From: Chlorops oryzae
Taxonomy: Eukaryota > Arthropoda > Insecta > Diptera > Chloropidae
Direction: 5' to 3'
NCBI GenBank assembly: GCA_020466095.1
Contig: CM035808.1
Span: 96,939,390-97,003,389, forward strand
Length of the DNA: 64,000 nt
Shown piece by piece: positions 8,955-19,618 of the stretch. The position numbers and the translations under genes were made by a program. The first letter of the stretch is position 1, and each line of letters starts with the position of its first letter. Under the pieces are notes generated by a model. That model saw nothing but the letters and a program-made list of their open reading frames with translations, had not been told where the DNA came from and made no database searches.

Positions 8955-9589
8955 TCATTGCTAAGAAACATTTATGTGTTCATAGTAAAGACATTAGTTT
9001 TTCCAATTTGTGAAAACAATCATTGGATGCTTGTGGTAGCACACTCTGACTTTATATATGTGCTTGACTCCCTCAAACCGCATAGTATCCATAAAATAAT
9101 CACAAATATAAAGTTTTTTTTGACACAGAAAATAACATAAAAGAAAATGAAAATTTTTCTAAAATAAGAGAAGCAAAATATCTAAATTGCCCGCAACAGG
9201 AAAATCAAACAGATTGCGGGTTGCTCATTTTAAAATTTGCACTCAGCTTATTTTGCAGCATAGATAAAAAAATTGAGTATAATCCCAACGAAAGTATGTT
9301 TCAACTTCAACCTCTAAATTTATCAAGAGAGTTGTTGGGGGAAGTAATCAAAGATTGGCAACCACAAAATGTAAGCAATATAGCGGAAATAACAAATACA
9401 GAAAAACGAATCTTATTTAAAATAATGAATTTCCTTAGTAAAGAAAAAAGAAATCCAAGGATCAAAATAAAGATCCCACTGAATAAAATAAATTTCTGCA
9501 TCAAAATCAGCAAAAAAAATATATTTTGCAATCAATCTATGCAAGAAAAAATGAAAAAACCATTTTTGAAAAACAAAGTTTTATGTTAG
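8955..9589 (+). pseudogene. Ulp1/C48-type (SUMO-protease/adenain-like) cysteine protease domain
   Basis: Frame one gives [15 protein letters not shown] (His codon 9021) and YVLDSLKPHS (Asp codon 9066). After a shift at the T8 run near 9113, frame two gives LNCPQQENQTDCGLLILKFA, with Gln and Cys (Cys codon 9215). These are the His-Asp-Gln-Cys residues of the Ulp1/SENP/adenain fold, in the right order and spacing. A basic C-terminal tail of about 110 residues follows to a stop at 9587-9589. In known families such enzymes process SUMO-like proteins or viral and transposon polyproteins. The domain follows the PTP with only a short linker and one frame change, so the two may be parts of one polyprotein. 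Confidence 0.8.
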
Positions 9590-9602
9590 AAAATGAACAA
9601 TT

Positions 9603-9770
9603 ATGTACCGAAAATATCTTATGGTGAAGGGTGGAAACTAAGTCAGATAGAAATTAAAAGAAAATCAAATTTATAAGAAGAAATATATAAATAATGTATC
9701 GAAAAAATCTTATGGTGAGGGGTAGAAAATAAGTCGATCGAAATTAAGAGAAAACAAAAGTTATGGATCA
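9603..9770 (+). repeat. Two-copy ~93-bp direct repeat
   Basis: A unit containing gaaaatatcttatggtga (first copy near 9611) recurs with gaaaaaatcttatggtga near 9701. Both are followed by gggg/gggtgga(g)aaataagtc and a similar A-rich tail. It lies directly after the Ulp1-like stop codon. Confidence 0.55.
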
Positions 9771-9914
9771 ATAATTATTATAATATTATGTTCTTAATTA
9801 TGATAAAGTGTAGAGTAAAGAATTAAAGGCATAAGTGATTTAAAAAGGACAATACCTTTGTATATGTTTTAAAGTATCTAAGACTGATTTATATAAAATA
9901 TATAACAACGAAGG

Positions 9915-10195
9915 TGCCTTTCGTCAACAACAAGTCTCCAGCAACAACAGGCAAAAGTATCAAAATTGCCTTTCTACAACAACAAGTCTCCCGCAACAAC
10001 AGGCAAAATTATCAAAATTGCTTTTCTAAACAACAAGTCTCCAGCAACAACAGGCAAAAGTATCAAAATTGCCTTTCATTAACAACAATTATCCAGCAAC
10101 AACAGGCAAAAGTATAAAAATTGCCTTTCTTCATCAATAGTCACCAGCCATAACAGGCAAAAGTATCAAAATTGCCTTTCTTCAATAACAACAGT
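9915..10195 (+). repeat. ~51-53-bp tandem repeats upstream of the polypurine tract
   Basis: Five diverged units contain caacaagtctcc, then agcaacaacaggcaaaag, then atcaaaattgcctttc. The attgcctttc block recurs every 50-53 bp. They lie in the 3' untranslated part of the gypsy-type element. The weak frame across them is low-complexity (NNRQ/QQQ) and is not called. Confidence 0.7.
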
Positions 10196-10546
10196 ACAAA
10201 ATTGCCCAGCTTCTCCGCCACTACAGCCGCGTGAATCAACTCACGAATACAGATAACCGACTCCTTTCAGAAGGGGAGAGAAGGGAGCCAACAATGACTC
10301 CCGGACTGAAACATTTTGCACCGATAAAGCTGGGTCTTCAAGTCTATTTACAAGGCCAAATCAAACTTGCACAGTTACACAATCATCACAAGTTATTCAT
10401 TCCCGCTGACATACCCACATTGACAAAGTTATGCTAACAACAATTTGAAGTCGAAACAGCAGTAGCCACTATGTAAAGCAAATGGCACGTGGCACAAACA
10501 CAAGCAATACTGAGGGATTTTCATCGCTAAGGTCGCGATTTTCTTC

Positions 10547-10559
10547 AAAGGGGGAGGGA
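10547..10559 (+). promoter_or_regulatory. Polypurine tract of the gypsy-type element
   Basis: The purine run aaagggggaggga directly precedes TGTTGGGAGTC. This is the standard context for plus-strand priming at the start of a 3' LTR. Confidence 0.7.
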
Positions 10560-11172
10560 TGTTGGGAGTCACGCCTTGACTTCAAGATTAAAGTCCCCTC
10601 CTGCTCCACCTCTGCAAACTCATTAAGTGTTTGAATGTTGTTACACAGGCGTCAGCACATCAACCGGACATGATATCCGATACTCAACAATAACAACAAC
10701 AAGTATCATGCCCAGCGACCGACGATGAGCGAGCAACGATCAAATCAGCGGAAACACAGAAATAAAGAAAGAACAATAAAAGGTAACAACACCAGCAACG
10801 CGGAAGTGCAATTTAGCACTAATAACTGGATCAATTGTTCTGTGGCAATATCACAGCCGAGAAACACTAATGAGAAGAAGAAAGTTGCATCACATCGAAG
10901 TGCTATTGCGACAGAGCCAGGTCAGCACTTTTACTGCATAAAAGCAGAGTCTCGATCAACGGAAAGGGAGACTGATTGTGACCGTTCCAGCAGAAGTCTC
11001 GTCTAAGCGCACGTACTATCACGAAGCCACGACGCTTAGATTTAGAACAGGGAAGTTTTAAGTAATTGTCAGGATTTTAAGTAATTCGCATACATTTCTG
11101 TTAGACATAAGGATTACATTTTATAAGTAAAAGTATTGAACATTGTCAATCTTGTCTTTTATTTAAAAGGAA
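10560..11172 (+). repeat. 3' LTR of the gypsy-type element that carries PTP and Ulp1 domains
   Basis: It begins TGTTGGG after the polypurine tract. It contains a TATA-like motif (gcataaaagcag near 10936) and downstream T-rich polyadenylation-type sequence around 11150-11165. The right border is approximate, because homology to a transposase gene starts at 11184. The matching 5' LTR is not in the window, because the element's 5' part was lost at or before 7.4 kb. The weak frame 10725-11006 lies inside the LTR and has no recognised domain. Confidence 0.55.
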
Positions 11173-11183
11173 TATAGGATTGT

Positions 11184-11790
11184 ATGATGTGCGTACCTAC
11201 CCAAGTGCCACGGCGTCATACCTTTCAATTCCCATATCTTAACAACGGTAACGGAACCGAAATTCAATTGTACCAGTTAGTCGTTCCAATCTGTTGGAAA
11301 ATATTACCCGTACGTCATTTGGTGACAGAGAAGCATGACGCAGTTATCATTAGTTATTGGTTGAAAGAATGGCTAAGACACAATATCCCAATCCCTTAAT
11401 CAATTGTTAGCGACTTTTCTCACGCGCTATTGAATGCTTGCTCAATGGCATTCAACTAAAAGCGTTTGGGCAAATATTTAGATGACTGTCTTAAGTACCT
11501 GCTTCAAGAATCAGACTCCATCATCTTCGATCAACCTGCATGTTTGATTCTGTTAATTTTAGCTCACTTAGTGAAGCTTGTGGCTCAATGGTCATGTTTG
11601 GCAGGCGCCAGAATGAAGAAAGATTGCTTTCTCATAACCATTGGGCTTCTATCAAAAGCTACAAGGTTAAACACTTTCTTGACCTCAGCGCAGGACGTAT
11701 TATTAATAGTCATGTCAGAATACTCATTTTTTGATGCAGAGCAGAGTTGCACTACTGCTACTCAGAGATTACTGGGATCGATGGCCGCAA
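11184..11790 (+). pseudogene. DDE transposase-like gene, internal segment (possibly MULE/NOF-like)
   Basis: The first frame (to 11399) holds PICWKILPVRHLVTEKHD and ISYWLKEWLRHNIPIP. After a stop the same reading continues SIVSDFSHALLNACSMAFN, and then, from 11466, KYLDDCLKYLLQ, AHLVKLVAQWS and IGLLSKATRLN. The SDFSxALLxA and HLVKxxxxW blocks resemble transposase-like proteins that I associate with MULE/NOF elements. That superfamily assignment is tentative. The gene is 5' truncated by the upstream LTR and has stops and at least one frameshift near 11540. Its 3' half, from 11701 on, is the unit of the tandem array. Confidence 0.6.
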
Positions 11791-13166
11791 CTGATTTACC
11801 GTATGAGCTCACTGACAAAGAAGTGGACAAGACAAACCTGGCAAGCGAGTTTCATTATGAGTCCGAAGTATACACTTTTTCCACCACGTTTGTGAACAAC
11901 CTGATCGCTAATACCGAAAAACTTATATCTCCTGGACCCATTGGTAACCCAAACTACTGTCCCGATTTGCTTAAAGACCTTAAGGTATTGCTGCGGTACT
12001 TCCCAGTTTGAACCAACGTTATGCCCACCAACCGCAACATTCCGCGATTTAAAGAGGCTGAGCCTAGTGGACAAAAAAAAGGGTTGATAAAGCAGTCGTC
12101 AAGCACATTCAGAATCTTCAGGGCACAATGAAGTTGTTGCGCGCTGAACCCGATAAGAAAGCAGAAAGTGAGCAACAACAGAAAAGAAGACTATGCAACA
12201 CCAAAAAAAGAAACAAGAAGCTGACAAAGATGAAATTCATCCTGCTGTAAAAAGGAGGAAAGAAGTGTATTTTAGCGAAAATAACAGCGACAAAGAGAAT
12301 GACATTCCAAGTTTATATACTCCATTATCATTCAATGAAATCTCGAAACCACCCCTTAAAAAATGGAACTCATTGAGCTTAAGTGAATCAACTTGTGAGA
12401 AATCGGAACAGAAATCGATGAATGAAATCGTCATTCGAACGTCACTGTAATCACCGATTTTATACTCCACAATAGGTGATGAGTCTTCTGAGAACGACAA
12501 AGATCCCCAAAATGCATCATTCAGTAGTTCATCATCATTTGTTGCGAGTTGAAACTTTCATGAGCGATCACCAACTGACGAAAAGGCGGAAAGTGTCGAT
12601 AAAAATCTGCAACATGATTTGAATGCAGTTGATGATTGGATGGGCCAATAGAGCCAAGACCAGAAGCGAAAAGGATTTTATATGACGCCATGTCCTCTAC
12701 AAACGTGGTCCAAAAAAAAGGAATATACCTTTTTTGAAGAACGGTAATATCGTGTCTTCTGTAAAATTGGAAAAAAAAACCGTCACATTGAAGAGCACTT
12801 GTGCCTTCGATAGTGTGTCTCAATCATTATTGATTGCTTATCGTGATTGGTCAGACTACAGAGCTTAAGTCGAAAGTTCAAATAAAGAATTTATGAAATT
12901 TATTATTACGCTTCATAACACAAATAAAGTAGGACTACAAATCTATAAGCAACGAGCAGCAATAAGGCAGAAGATTTAGTCCATTGTCAGAGGAATAGTG
13001 AGATGTGACATGAATGTTGGTGCATTGATACAGTATCTCTTGAATGGTGAACCATCGTGTTCAATGGACGTAGACTGTAATCGATTTTCCAGTCCATGCG
13101 CAGGGAATGGGTATGCTTGGAAAAATACTGAGCAATTGTCTCAAAACGTCACAAAAATTAAAAAGT
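11701..13166 (+). pseudogene. Array unit 1: transposase 3' half, decayed
   Basis: Protein pieces in successive frames are: MSEYSFFDAEQSCTTATQRL to LLRYFPV (to 12011), a Lys/Glu-rich nuclear-type segment with KRRKEVYFSENNSDKEND (12193-12450), and a C-terminal segment that in the other units starts KNGNIVSSVKLDKKTVTLKN and contains TCAFDSVSQSLLIAYRDW. This last piece has the look of a Cys-protease-like or C-terminal domain seen in such transposases. This unit carries the variants aataacagcgac, tatatactcc, accacccc and gcttaagtg. Its C-terminal piece has a stop (cttaagtcg instead of cttacgtcg near 12866). Confidence 0.75.
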
Positions 13167-14632
13167 ATTAATAGTCATGTCAGAATACTCATTTTTTGAT
13201 GCAGAGCAGAGTTGCACTACTGCTACTCAGAGATTACTTGGATCTATGGCCGCAACTGATTTACCGTATGAGCTCACTGACAAAGAAGTGGACAAGACAA
13301 ACCTGGAAAGCGAGTTTCATTATGAGTCCGAAGTATACACTTTTTCCACCACGTTTGTGAACAACCTGATCGCTAATACCGAAAAACTTATATCTCCTGG
13401 ACCCATTGGTAACCCAAACTACTGTCCCGATTTGCTTAAAGACCTTAAGGTATTGCTGCGGTACTTCCCAATTTGAACCAACGTTATGCCCACCAACCGC
13501 AACATTCCGCGATTTAAAGAGGCTGAGCCTAGTGGACAAAAAAAAGGGTTGATAAAGCAGTCGTCAAGCACATTCAAAATCTTCAGGGCACAATGAAGTT
13601 GTTGCGCGCTGAACCCGATAAGAAAGCAGAAAGTGAGCAACAACAGAAAAGAAGACTATGCAACACCAAAAAAAGAAACAAGAAGCTGACAAAGATGAAA
13701 TTCATCCTGCTGTAAAAAGGAGGAAAGAAGTGTATTTTAGCGAAAATGACAGCGACAAAGAGAATGACATTCCAAGTTTAAATTCTCCATTATCATTCAA
13801 TGAAATCTCGAAATCACCCCTTAAAAAATTGGACTCATTGAGCTTTAGTGAATCAACTTGTGAGAAATCGGAACAGAAATCGATGAATGAAATCGTCGTT
13901 CGAACGTCACTGTAATCACCGATTTTATACTCCACAATAGGTGATGAGTCTTCTGAGAACGACAAAGATCCCCAAAATGCATCATTCAGTAGTTCATCAT
14001 CATTTGTTGCGAGTTGAAACTTTCATGAGTGATCACCAACTGACGAAAAGGCGGAAAGTGTCGATAAAAATCTGCAACATGATTTGAATGCAGTTGATGA
14101 TTGGATGGGCCAATAGAGCCAAGACCAGAAGCGAAAAGGATTTTATATGACGCCATGTCCTCTACAAACGTGGTCCAAAAAAAAGGAATATACCTTTTTT
14201 GAAGAATGGTAATATCGTGTCTTCTGTAAAATTGGACAAAAAAACCGTCACATTGAAGAACACTTGTGCCTTCGATAGTGTGTCTCAATCATTATTGATC
14301 GCTTATCGTGATTGGTCAGACTACAGAGCTTACGTCAAAAGTTCAAATAAAGAATTTATGAAATTTATTATTACGCTTCATAACACAAATAAAGTACGAC
14401 TACAAATCTATAAGCAACGAGCAGCAATAAGGCAGAAGATTTAGTCCATTGTCAGAGGAATAGTGAGATGTGACATGAATGTTGGTGCATTGATACAGTA
14501 TCTCTTGAATGGTGAACCATCGTGTTCAATGGAGGTAGACTGTAATCGATTTTCCAGTCCATGCGCAGGGAATGGGTATGCTTGAGAAAATACTGAGCAA
14601 TTGTTTTAAAACGTCACAAAAATGTAAAAAGT
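13167..14632 (+). pseudogene. Array unit 2
   Basis: Same layout as unit 1. Diagnostic variants are aatgacagcgac, aaattctcc, tcacccc and gctttagtg. The C-terminal piece is open at 14199-14444 (MKNGNIVSSVKLDKKTV..). Three to four frame breaks remain within the unit, so it is not a gene. Confidence 0.75.
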
Positions 14633-16098
14633 ATTAATAGTCATGTCAGAATACTCATTTTTTGATGCAGAGCAGAGTTGCACTACTGCTACTCAGAGAT
14701 TACTTGGATCTATGGCCGCAACTGATTTACCGTATGAGCTCACTGACAAAGAAGTGGACAAGACAAACCTGGCAAGCGAGTTTCATTATGAGTCCGAAGT
14801 ATACACTTTTTCCACCACGTTTGTGAACAACCTGATCGCTAATACCGAAAACTTATATCTCCTGGACCCATTGGTAACCCAAATTACTGTCCGATTTGCT
14901 TAAAGACCTTAAGGTATTGCTGCGGTACTTCCCAGTTTGAACCAACGTTATGCCCACCAACCGCAACATTCCGCGATTTAAAGAGGCTGAGCCTAGTGGA
15001 CAAAAAAAAAGGGTTGATAAAGCAGTCGTCAAGCACATTCAGAATCTTCAGGGCACAATGAAGTTGTTGCGCGCTGAACCCGATAAGAAAGCAGAAAGTG
15101 AGCAACAACAGAAAAGAAGACTATGCAACACCAAAAAAAAGAAACAAGAAGCTGACAAAGATGAAATTCATCCTGCTGTAAAAAGGAGGAAAGAAGTGTA
15201 TTTTAGCGAAAATAACAGCGACAAAGAGAATGACATTCCAAGTTTATATACTCCATTATCATTCAATGAAATCTCGAAACCACCCCTTAAAAAATGGAAC
15301 TCATTGAGCTTAAGTGAATCAACTTGTGAGAAATCGGAACAGAAATCGATGAATGAAATCGTCATTCGAACGTCACTGTAATCACCGATTTTATACTCCA
15401 CAATAGGTGATGAGTCTTCTGAGAACGACAAAGATTCCCAAAATGCATCATTCAGTAGTTCATCATCATTTGTTGCGAGTTGAAACTTTCATGAGCGATC
15501 ACCAACTGACGAAAAGGCGGAAAGTGTCGATAAAAATCTGCAACATGATTTCAATGCAGTTGATGATTGGATGGGCCAATAGAGCCAAGACCAGAAGCGA
15601 AAAGGATTTTATATGACGCCATGTCCTCTACAAACGTGGTCCAAATAAAAGGAATATACCTTTTTTGAAGAATGGTAATATCGTGTCTTCTGTAAAATTG
15701 GACAAAAAAACCGTCACATTGAAGAACACTTGTGCCTTCGATAGTGTGTCTCAATCATTAATGATTGCTTATCGTGATTGGTCAGACTACAGAGCTTACG
15801 TCGAAAGTTCAAATAAAGAATTTATGAAATTTATTATTACGCTTCGTAACACAAATAAAGTAGGACTACAAATCTATAAGCAACGAGCAGCAATAAGGCA
15901 GAAGATTTAGCCCATTGTCAGAGGAATAGTGAGATGTGACATGAATGTTGGTGCATTGATACAGTATCTCTTGAATGGTGAACCATCGTGTTCAATGGAG
16001 GTAGACTGTAATCGATTTTCCAGTCCATGCGCAGGGAATGGGTATGCTTGAGAAAATACTGAGCAATTGTCTCAAAACGTCACAAAAATGTAAAAAGT
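14633..16098 (+). pseudogene. Array unit 3
   Basis: It carries the unit-1 type variants in the Lys/Glu-rich segment (aataacagcgac, tatatactcc, accacccc, gcttaagtg) but the unit-2 type gaagaatgg in the C-terminal segment. An extra A in the run at 15002-15010 opens a longer frame, 14950-15381. A one-base loss near 14849 truncates the first frame. Confidence 0.75.
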
Positions 16099-17564
16099 AT
16101 TAATAGTCATGTCAGAATACTCATTTTTTGATGCAGAGCAGAGTTGCACTACTGCTACTCAGAGATTACTTGGATCTATGGCCGCAACTGATTTACCGTA
16201 TGAGCTCACTGACAAAGAAGTGGACAAGACAAACCTGGCAAGCGAGTTTCATTATGAGTCCGAAGTATACACTTTTTCCACCACGTTTGTGAACAACCTG
16301 GATCGCTAATACCGAAAAACTTATATCTCCTGAACCCATTGGTAACCCAAACTACTGTCCCGATTTGCTTAAAGACCTTAAGGTATTGCTGCGGTACTTC
16401 CCAATTTGAACCAACGTTATGCCCACCAACCGCAACATTCCGCGATTTAAAGAGGCTGAGCCTAGTGGACAAAAAAAGGGTTGATAAAGCAGTCGTCAAG
16501 CACATTCAGAATCTTCAGGGCACAATGAAGTTGTTGCGCGCTGAACCCGATAAGAAAGCAGAAAGTGAGCAACAACAGAAAAGAAGACTATGCAACACCA
16601 AAAAAAGAAACAAGAAGCTGACAAAGATGAAATTCATCCTGCTGTAAAAAGGAGGAAAGAAGTGTATTTTAGCGAAAATGACAGCGACAAAGAGAATGAC
16701 ATTCCAAGTTTATATTCTCCATTATCATTCAATGAAATCTCGAAATCACCCCTTAAAAAATGGAACTCATTGAGCTTTAGTGAATCAACTTGTGAGAAAT
16801 CGGAACAGAAATCGATGAATGAAATCGTCATTCGAACGTCACTGTAATCACCGATTTTATACTCCACAATAGGTGATGAGTCTTCTGAGAACGACAAAGA
16901 TCCCCAAAATGTATCATTCAGTAGTTCATCATCATTTGTTGCGAGTTGAAACTTTCATGAGCGATCACCAACTGACGAAAAGGCGGAAAGTGTCGATAAA
17001 AATCTGCAACATGATTTGAATGCAGTTGATGATTGGATGGGCCAATAGAGCCAAGACCAGAAGCGAAAAGGATTTTATATGACGCCATGTCCTCTACAAA
17101 CGTGGTCCAAAAAAAAGGAATATACCTTTTTTGAAGAACGGCAATATCGTGTCTTCTGTAAAATTGGACAAAAAAACCGTCACATTGAAGAACACTTGTG
17201 CCTTCGATAGTGTGTCTCAATCATTATTGATTGCTTATCGTGATTGGTCAGACTACAGAGCTTACGTCGAAAGTTCAAATAAAGAATTTATGAAATTTAT
17301 TATTACGCTTCATAACACAAATAAAGTAGGACTACAAATCTATAAGCAACGAGCAGCAATAAGGCAGAAGATTTAGTCCATTGTCAGAGGAATAGTGAGA
17401 TGTGACATGAATGTTGGTGCATTGATACAGTATCTCTTGAATGGTGAACCATCGTGTTCAATGGACGTAGACTGTAATCGATTTTCCAGTCCATGCGCAG
17501 GGAATGGGTATGCTTGAGAAAATACTGAGCAATTGTCTCAAAACGTCACAAAAATGTAAAAAGT
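16099..17564 (+). pseudogene. Array unit 4
   Basis: It carries aatgacagcgac, tatattctcc, tcacccc and gctttagtg, plus gaagaacggcaat. A one-base gain at about 16301 (aacctggatcgc) truncates the first frame after VNNLDR. Confidence 0.75.
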
Positions 17565-17928
17565 ATTAATAGTCATGTCAGAATACTCATTTTTTGATGC
17601 AGAGCAGAGTTGCACTACTGCTACTCAGAGATTACTTGGATCTATGGCCGCAACTGATTTACCGTATGAGCTCACTGACAAAGAAGTGGACAAGACAAAC
17701 CTGGCAAGCGAGTTTCATTATGAGTCCGAAGTATACACTTTTTCCACCACGTTTGTGAACAACCTGATCGCTAATACCGAAAAACTTATATCTCCTGGAC
17801 CCATTGGTAACCCAAACTACTGTCCCGATTTGCTTAAAGACCTTAAGGTATTGCTGCGGTACTTCCCAGTTTGAACCAACGTTATGCCCACCAACCGCAA
17901 CATTCCGCGATTTAAAGAGGCTGAGCCT
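17565..17928 (+). pseudogene. Array unit 5, interrupted
   Basis: The unit is normal up to gaggctgagcct. There a transposon (17929-19579) is inserted with duplication of ctgagcct. The unit then continues at 19588-19618 into the assembly gap. Confidence 0.85.
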
Positions 17929-18205
17929 TAGGGCTGCTCTTAACTTTATGGAGAAATTTTGTAGCGAGTTTCTGATCGGTCTCAGGGTCCAGAAGTGTTC
18001 CATTAGACATGGAGGAGAAACGTGAGAAATTTGGAGGCAATCGGATAACGGGAACCCGTGGCAGTTTTCAATTGAAGTTTGGGAAATTGGCAAAAAAGAG
18101 AGGAAACGGCCCTTAACTCCCCACAAGGCGCCCCTACGGATATATAACGTATGGCCAACCCCCATTATTTTTTTACTCCGAACATTTTTTCTGAACAAAC
18201 CTAAC

Positions 18206-18495
18206 AATCTATGACGAGTTTTTTGAGACTATAACCATTAAAATCGGTTAGTGGTTTCTATTCATAAAATTAATTCAAAACAAATATTTTTTTAAACGCA
18301 TTATTCACTGTTTTTACGTTCGTTTCTTAGGTCTTTGCATGTCTCTCTCGGTCTGTACGCATGCAAAGACTCAAGAAACAAACGTAAAAACAGTGAATAA
18401 TGCGTTTCAAAAAATATTTGTTTTGAATTAATTTTATGAATAGAAACCACTAACCGATTTTAATGGTTATAGTCTCAAAAAACTCGTCCTAGATT
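18206..18495. mobile_element. Near-perfect 290-bp hairpin (foldback MITE)
   Basis: The arms read gacgagttttttgagact... inward and mirror exactly around about 18350, including gcattattcactgtttttac against gtaaaaacagtgaataatgc. The loop is only about 16-20 bp. It sits inside the 17929-19579 element, next to its left terminal repeat. Confidence 0.85.
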
Positions 18496-18759
18496 GAGGT
18501 TTGCGGCATTTGACCTCGAAAATTTATTTTTTTTCCTACTAGGGTCATTATTTGGCCAGTTAGGGGATGGAACCCAAAATTCAGTTTAAAAAAAAAAGGT
18601 AATAAAATATATCATATTATTAAAAACACACCAAAAACTAATCCAATATTCTTCATATTAGGCTCGTTTAAAAAGGTTAATTTTGTAAATTTTTCGAATA
18701 TGCATGCTGAACATGCTCGTTCTTGTTCCTACGGCATCTAAATTATAGATTGAAGTTCG

Positions 18760-19400
18760 TGAGGCATTTTTTTTTTAATTTAAGTGTCATTTTGTATGGG
18801 GGCCCCTCTTAGGAGGGGAGATAGAAGTAGGTGTGTTGGAAGAAAATGTTTGGGGTAAAAACACAGTGAGGGTCGGTCATACATTTCATCCCACTAGGAC
18901 GGGTTTGACTGTAGTGACGGCCTTTTGATGAAATTTTGATAAAATTAAAGGTAAATTTTGTATGGGGACCCCCTTAGGGGGAGATAGAGGGTAGGTGTGT
19001 TTGAACAAAATGTTTGGGTTAAAAAAATTAGTGGGGTCGGTCATACATATTATCTCTCTAGGACAGGTTCGACTGTAGTGACGGCCAGTTTTCATTAAAT
19101 TTTGATAAAATTAAGTTAGTTTTGTATGGGGGCCCACTTAGGAGGAGAGATAGGAGTCACTTTGTGCCGCAAAAATGTTAGGGGGACAAAGTTAAGGGGG
19201 GTCGGTCATACATTTGACTCCTCTAGGGGCACTCTGGGCTAGTTAGGAAGATGGGGGGAAAGTTTTTTAAAAAATTATTTTTGTATGGAGCCCTTTAAGG
19301 AGGGGAGATAGGGGGTAGGTTTGTTCAGAAAACATGTTCGGAGTAAAAAAAAAATGGGGGTTGGCCATACGTTATATATCCGTAGGGGCGCCTTGTGGGG
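18760..19400 (+). repeat. ~163-bp tandem repeats, four diverged copies
   Basis: Each unit holds ttttgtatgggg, a CCC-TTAGG block with gggagatag, tgtttggggtaaaa, and ggtcggtcatacat. The last motif occurs near 18871, 19034, 19201 and 19361. The final copy overlaps the right terminal inverted repeat of the surrounding element, so the TIR probably evolved from the same repeat. Confidence 0.7.
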
Positions 19401-19618
19401 AGTTAAGGGCCGTTTCCTCTCTATTTTTGCCAATTTCCCAAACTTCAATTGAAAACTGCCACGGGTTCCCGTTATCCGATTTCCTCCAAATTTCTCACGT
19501 TTCTCCTCCATGTCTAATGGAACACTTCTGGACCCTGAGACCGATTGAAATTCCATTTCGGGAATTAAGAGCAGCCCTACTGAGCCTAGTGGACAAAAAA
19601 AAGGGTTGATAAAGCAGT

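Larger units (their letters stand above)
11701..17928 (+). repeat. Tandem array with 1466-bp period, about 4.25 copies, made of the 3' half of a transposase gene
   Basis: The ATG of MSEYSFFDAEQS recurs at 11711, 13177, 14643, 16109 and 17575, each exactly 1466 bp apart. The whole intervening sequence repeats with only scattered substitutions and one-base indels. The join is the same each time: the end of the gene region (acgtcacaaaaa..aaaagt) runs into tattaatagtcatgtc. The first copy continues upstream into the unique transposase part. The array is cut at 17928 by a transposon and resumes at 19588 up to the assembly gap, so the true copy number is unknown. Confidence 0.95.
17929..19579. mobile_element. 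hAT-type non-autonomous element with ~270-bp terminal inverted repeats, 8-bp TSD
   Basis: The ends are TAGGGCTGCTCTTAA and its complement, flanked by the direct 8-bp duplication ctgagcct (17921-17928, 19580-19587). The inverted similarity extends to about 18202 on the left and 19312 on the right with few mismatches, apart from a different stretch just inside each tip. The interior holds a nested hairpin element and 160-bp tandem repeats. No transposase is encoded, so mobilisation would need a hAT enzyme in trans. Confidence 0.88.

Noticed and set aside
4260..11172. The blocks 4260-4902 and 10560-11172 as the two LTRs of one element
   Set aside because: Their layout is alike, but there is no extended identity. 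The DNA between them contains a BEL element in the opposite orientation, so they are treated as separate LTRs of related gypsy elements.
11796..12074. Minus-strand frames recurring in every array unit (MSTRLSLFKSRNVAVGG, MSFSEDSSPIVEYKIG, MRHTIEGTSVLQC)
   Set aside because: They recur only because the array is tandem. The plus strand holds the recognisable transposase-like protein, so these are antisense shadows.
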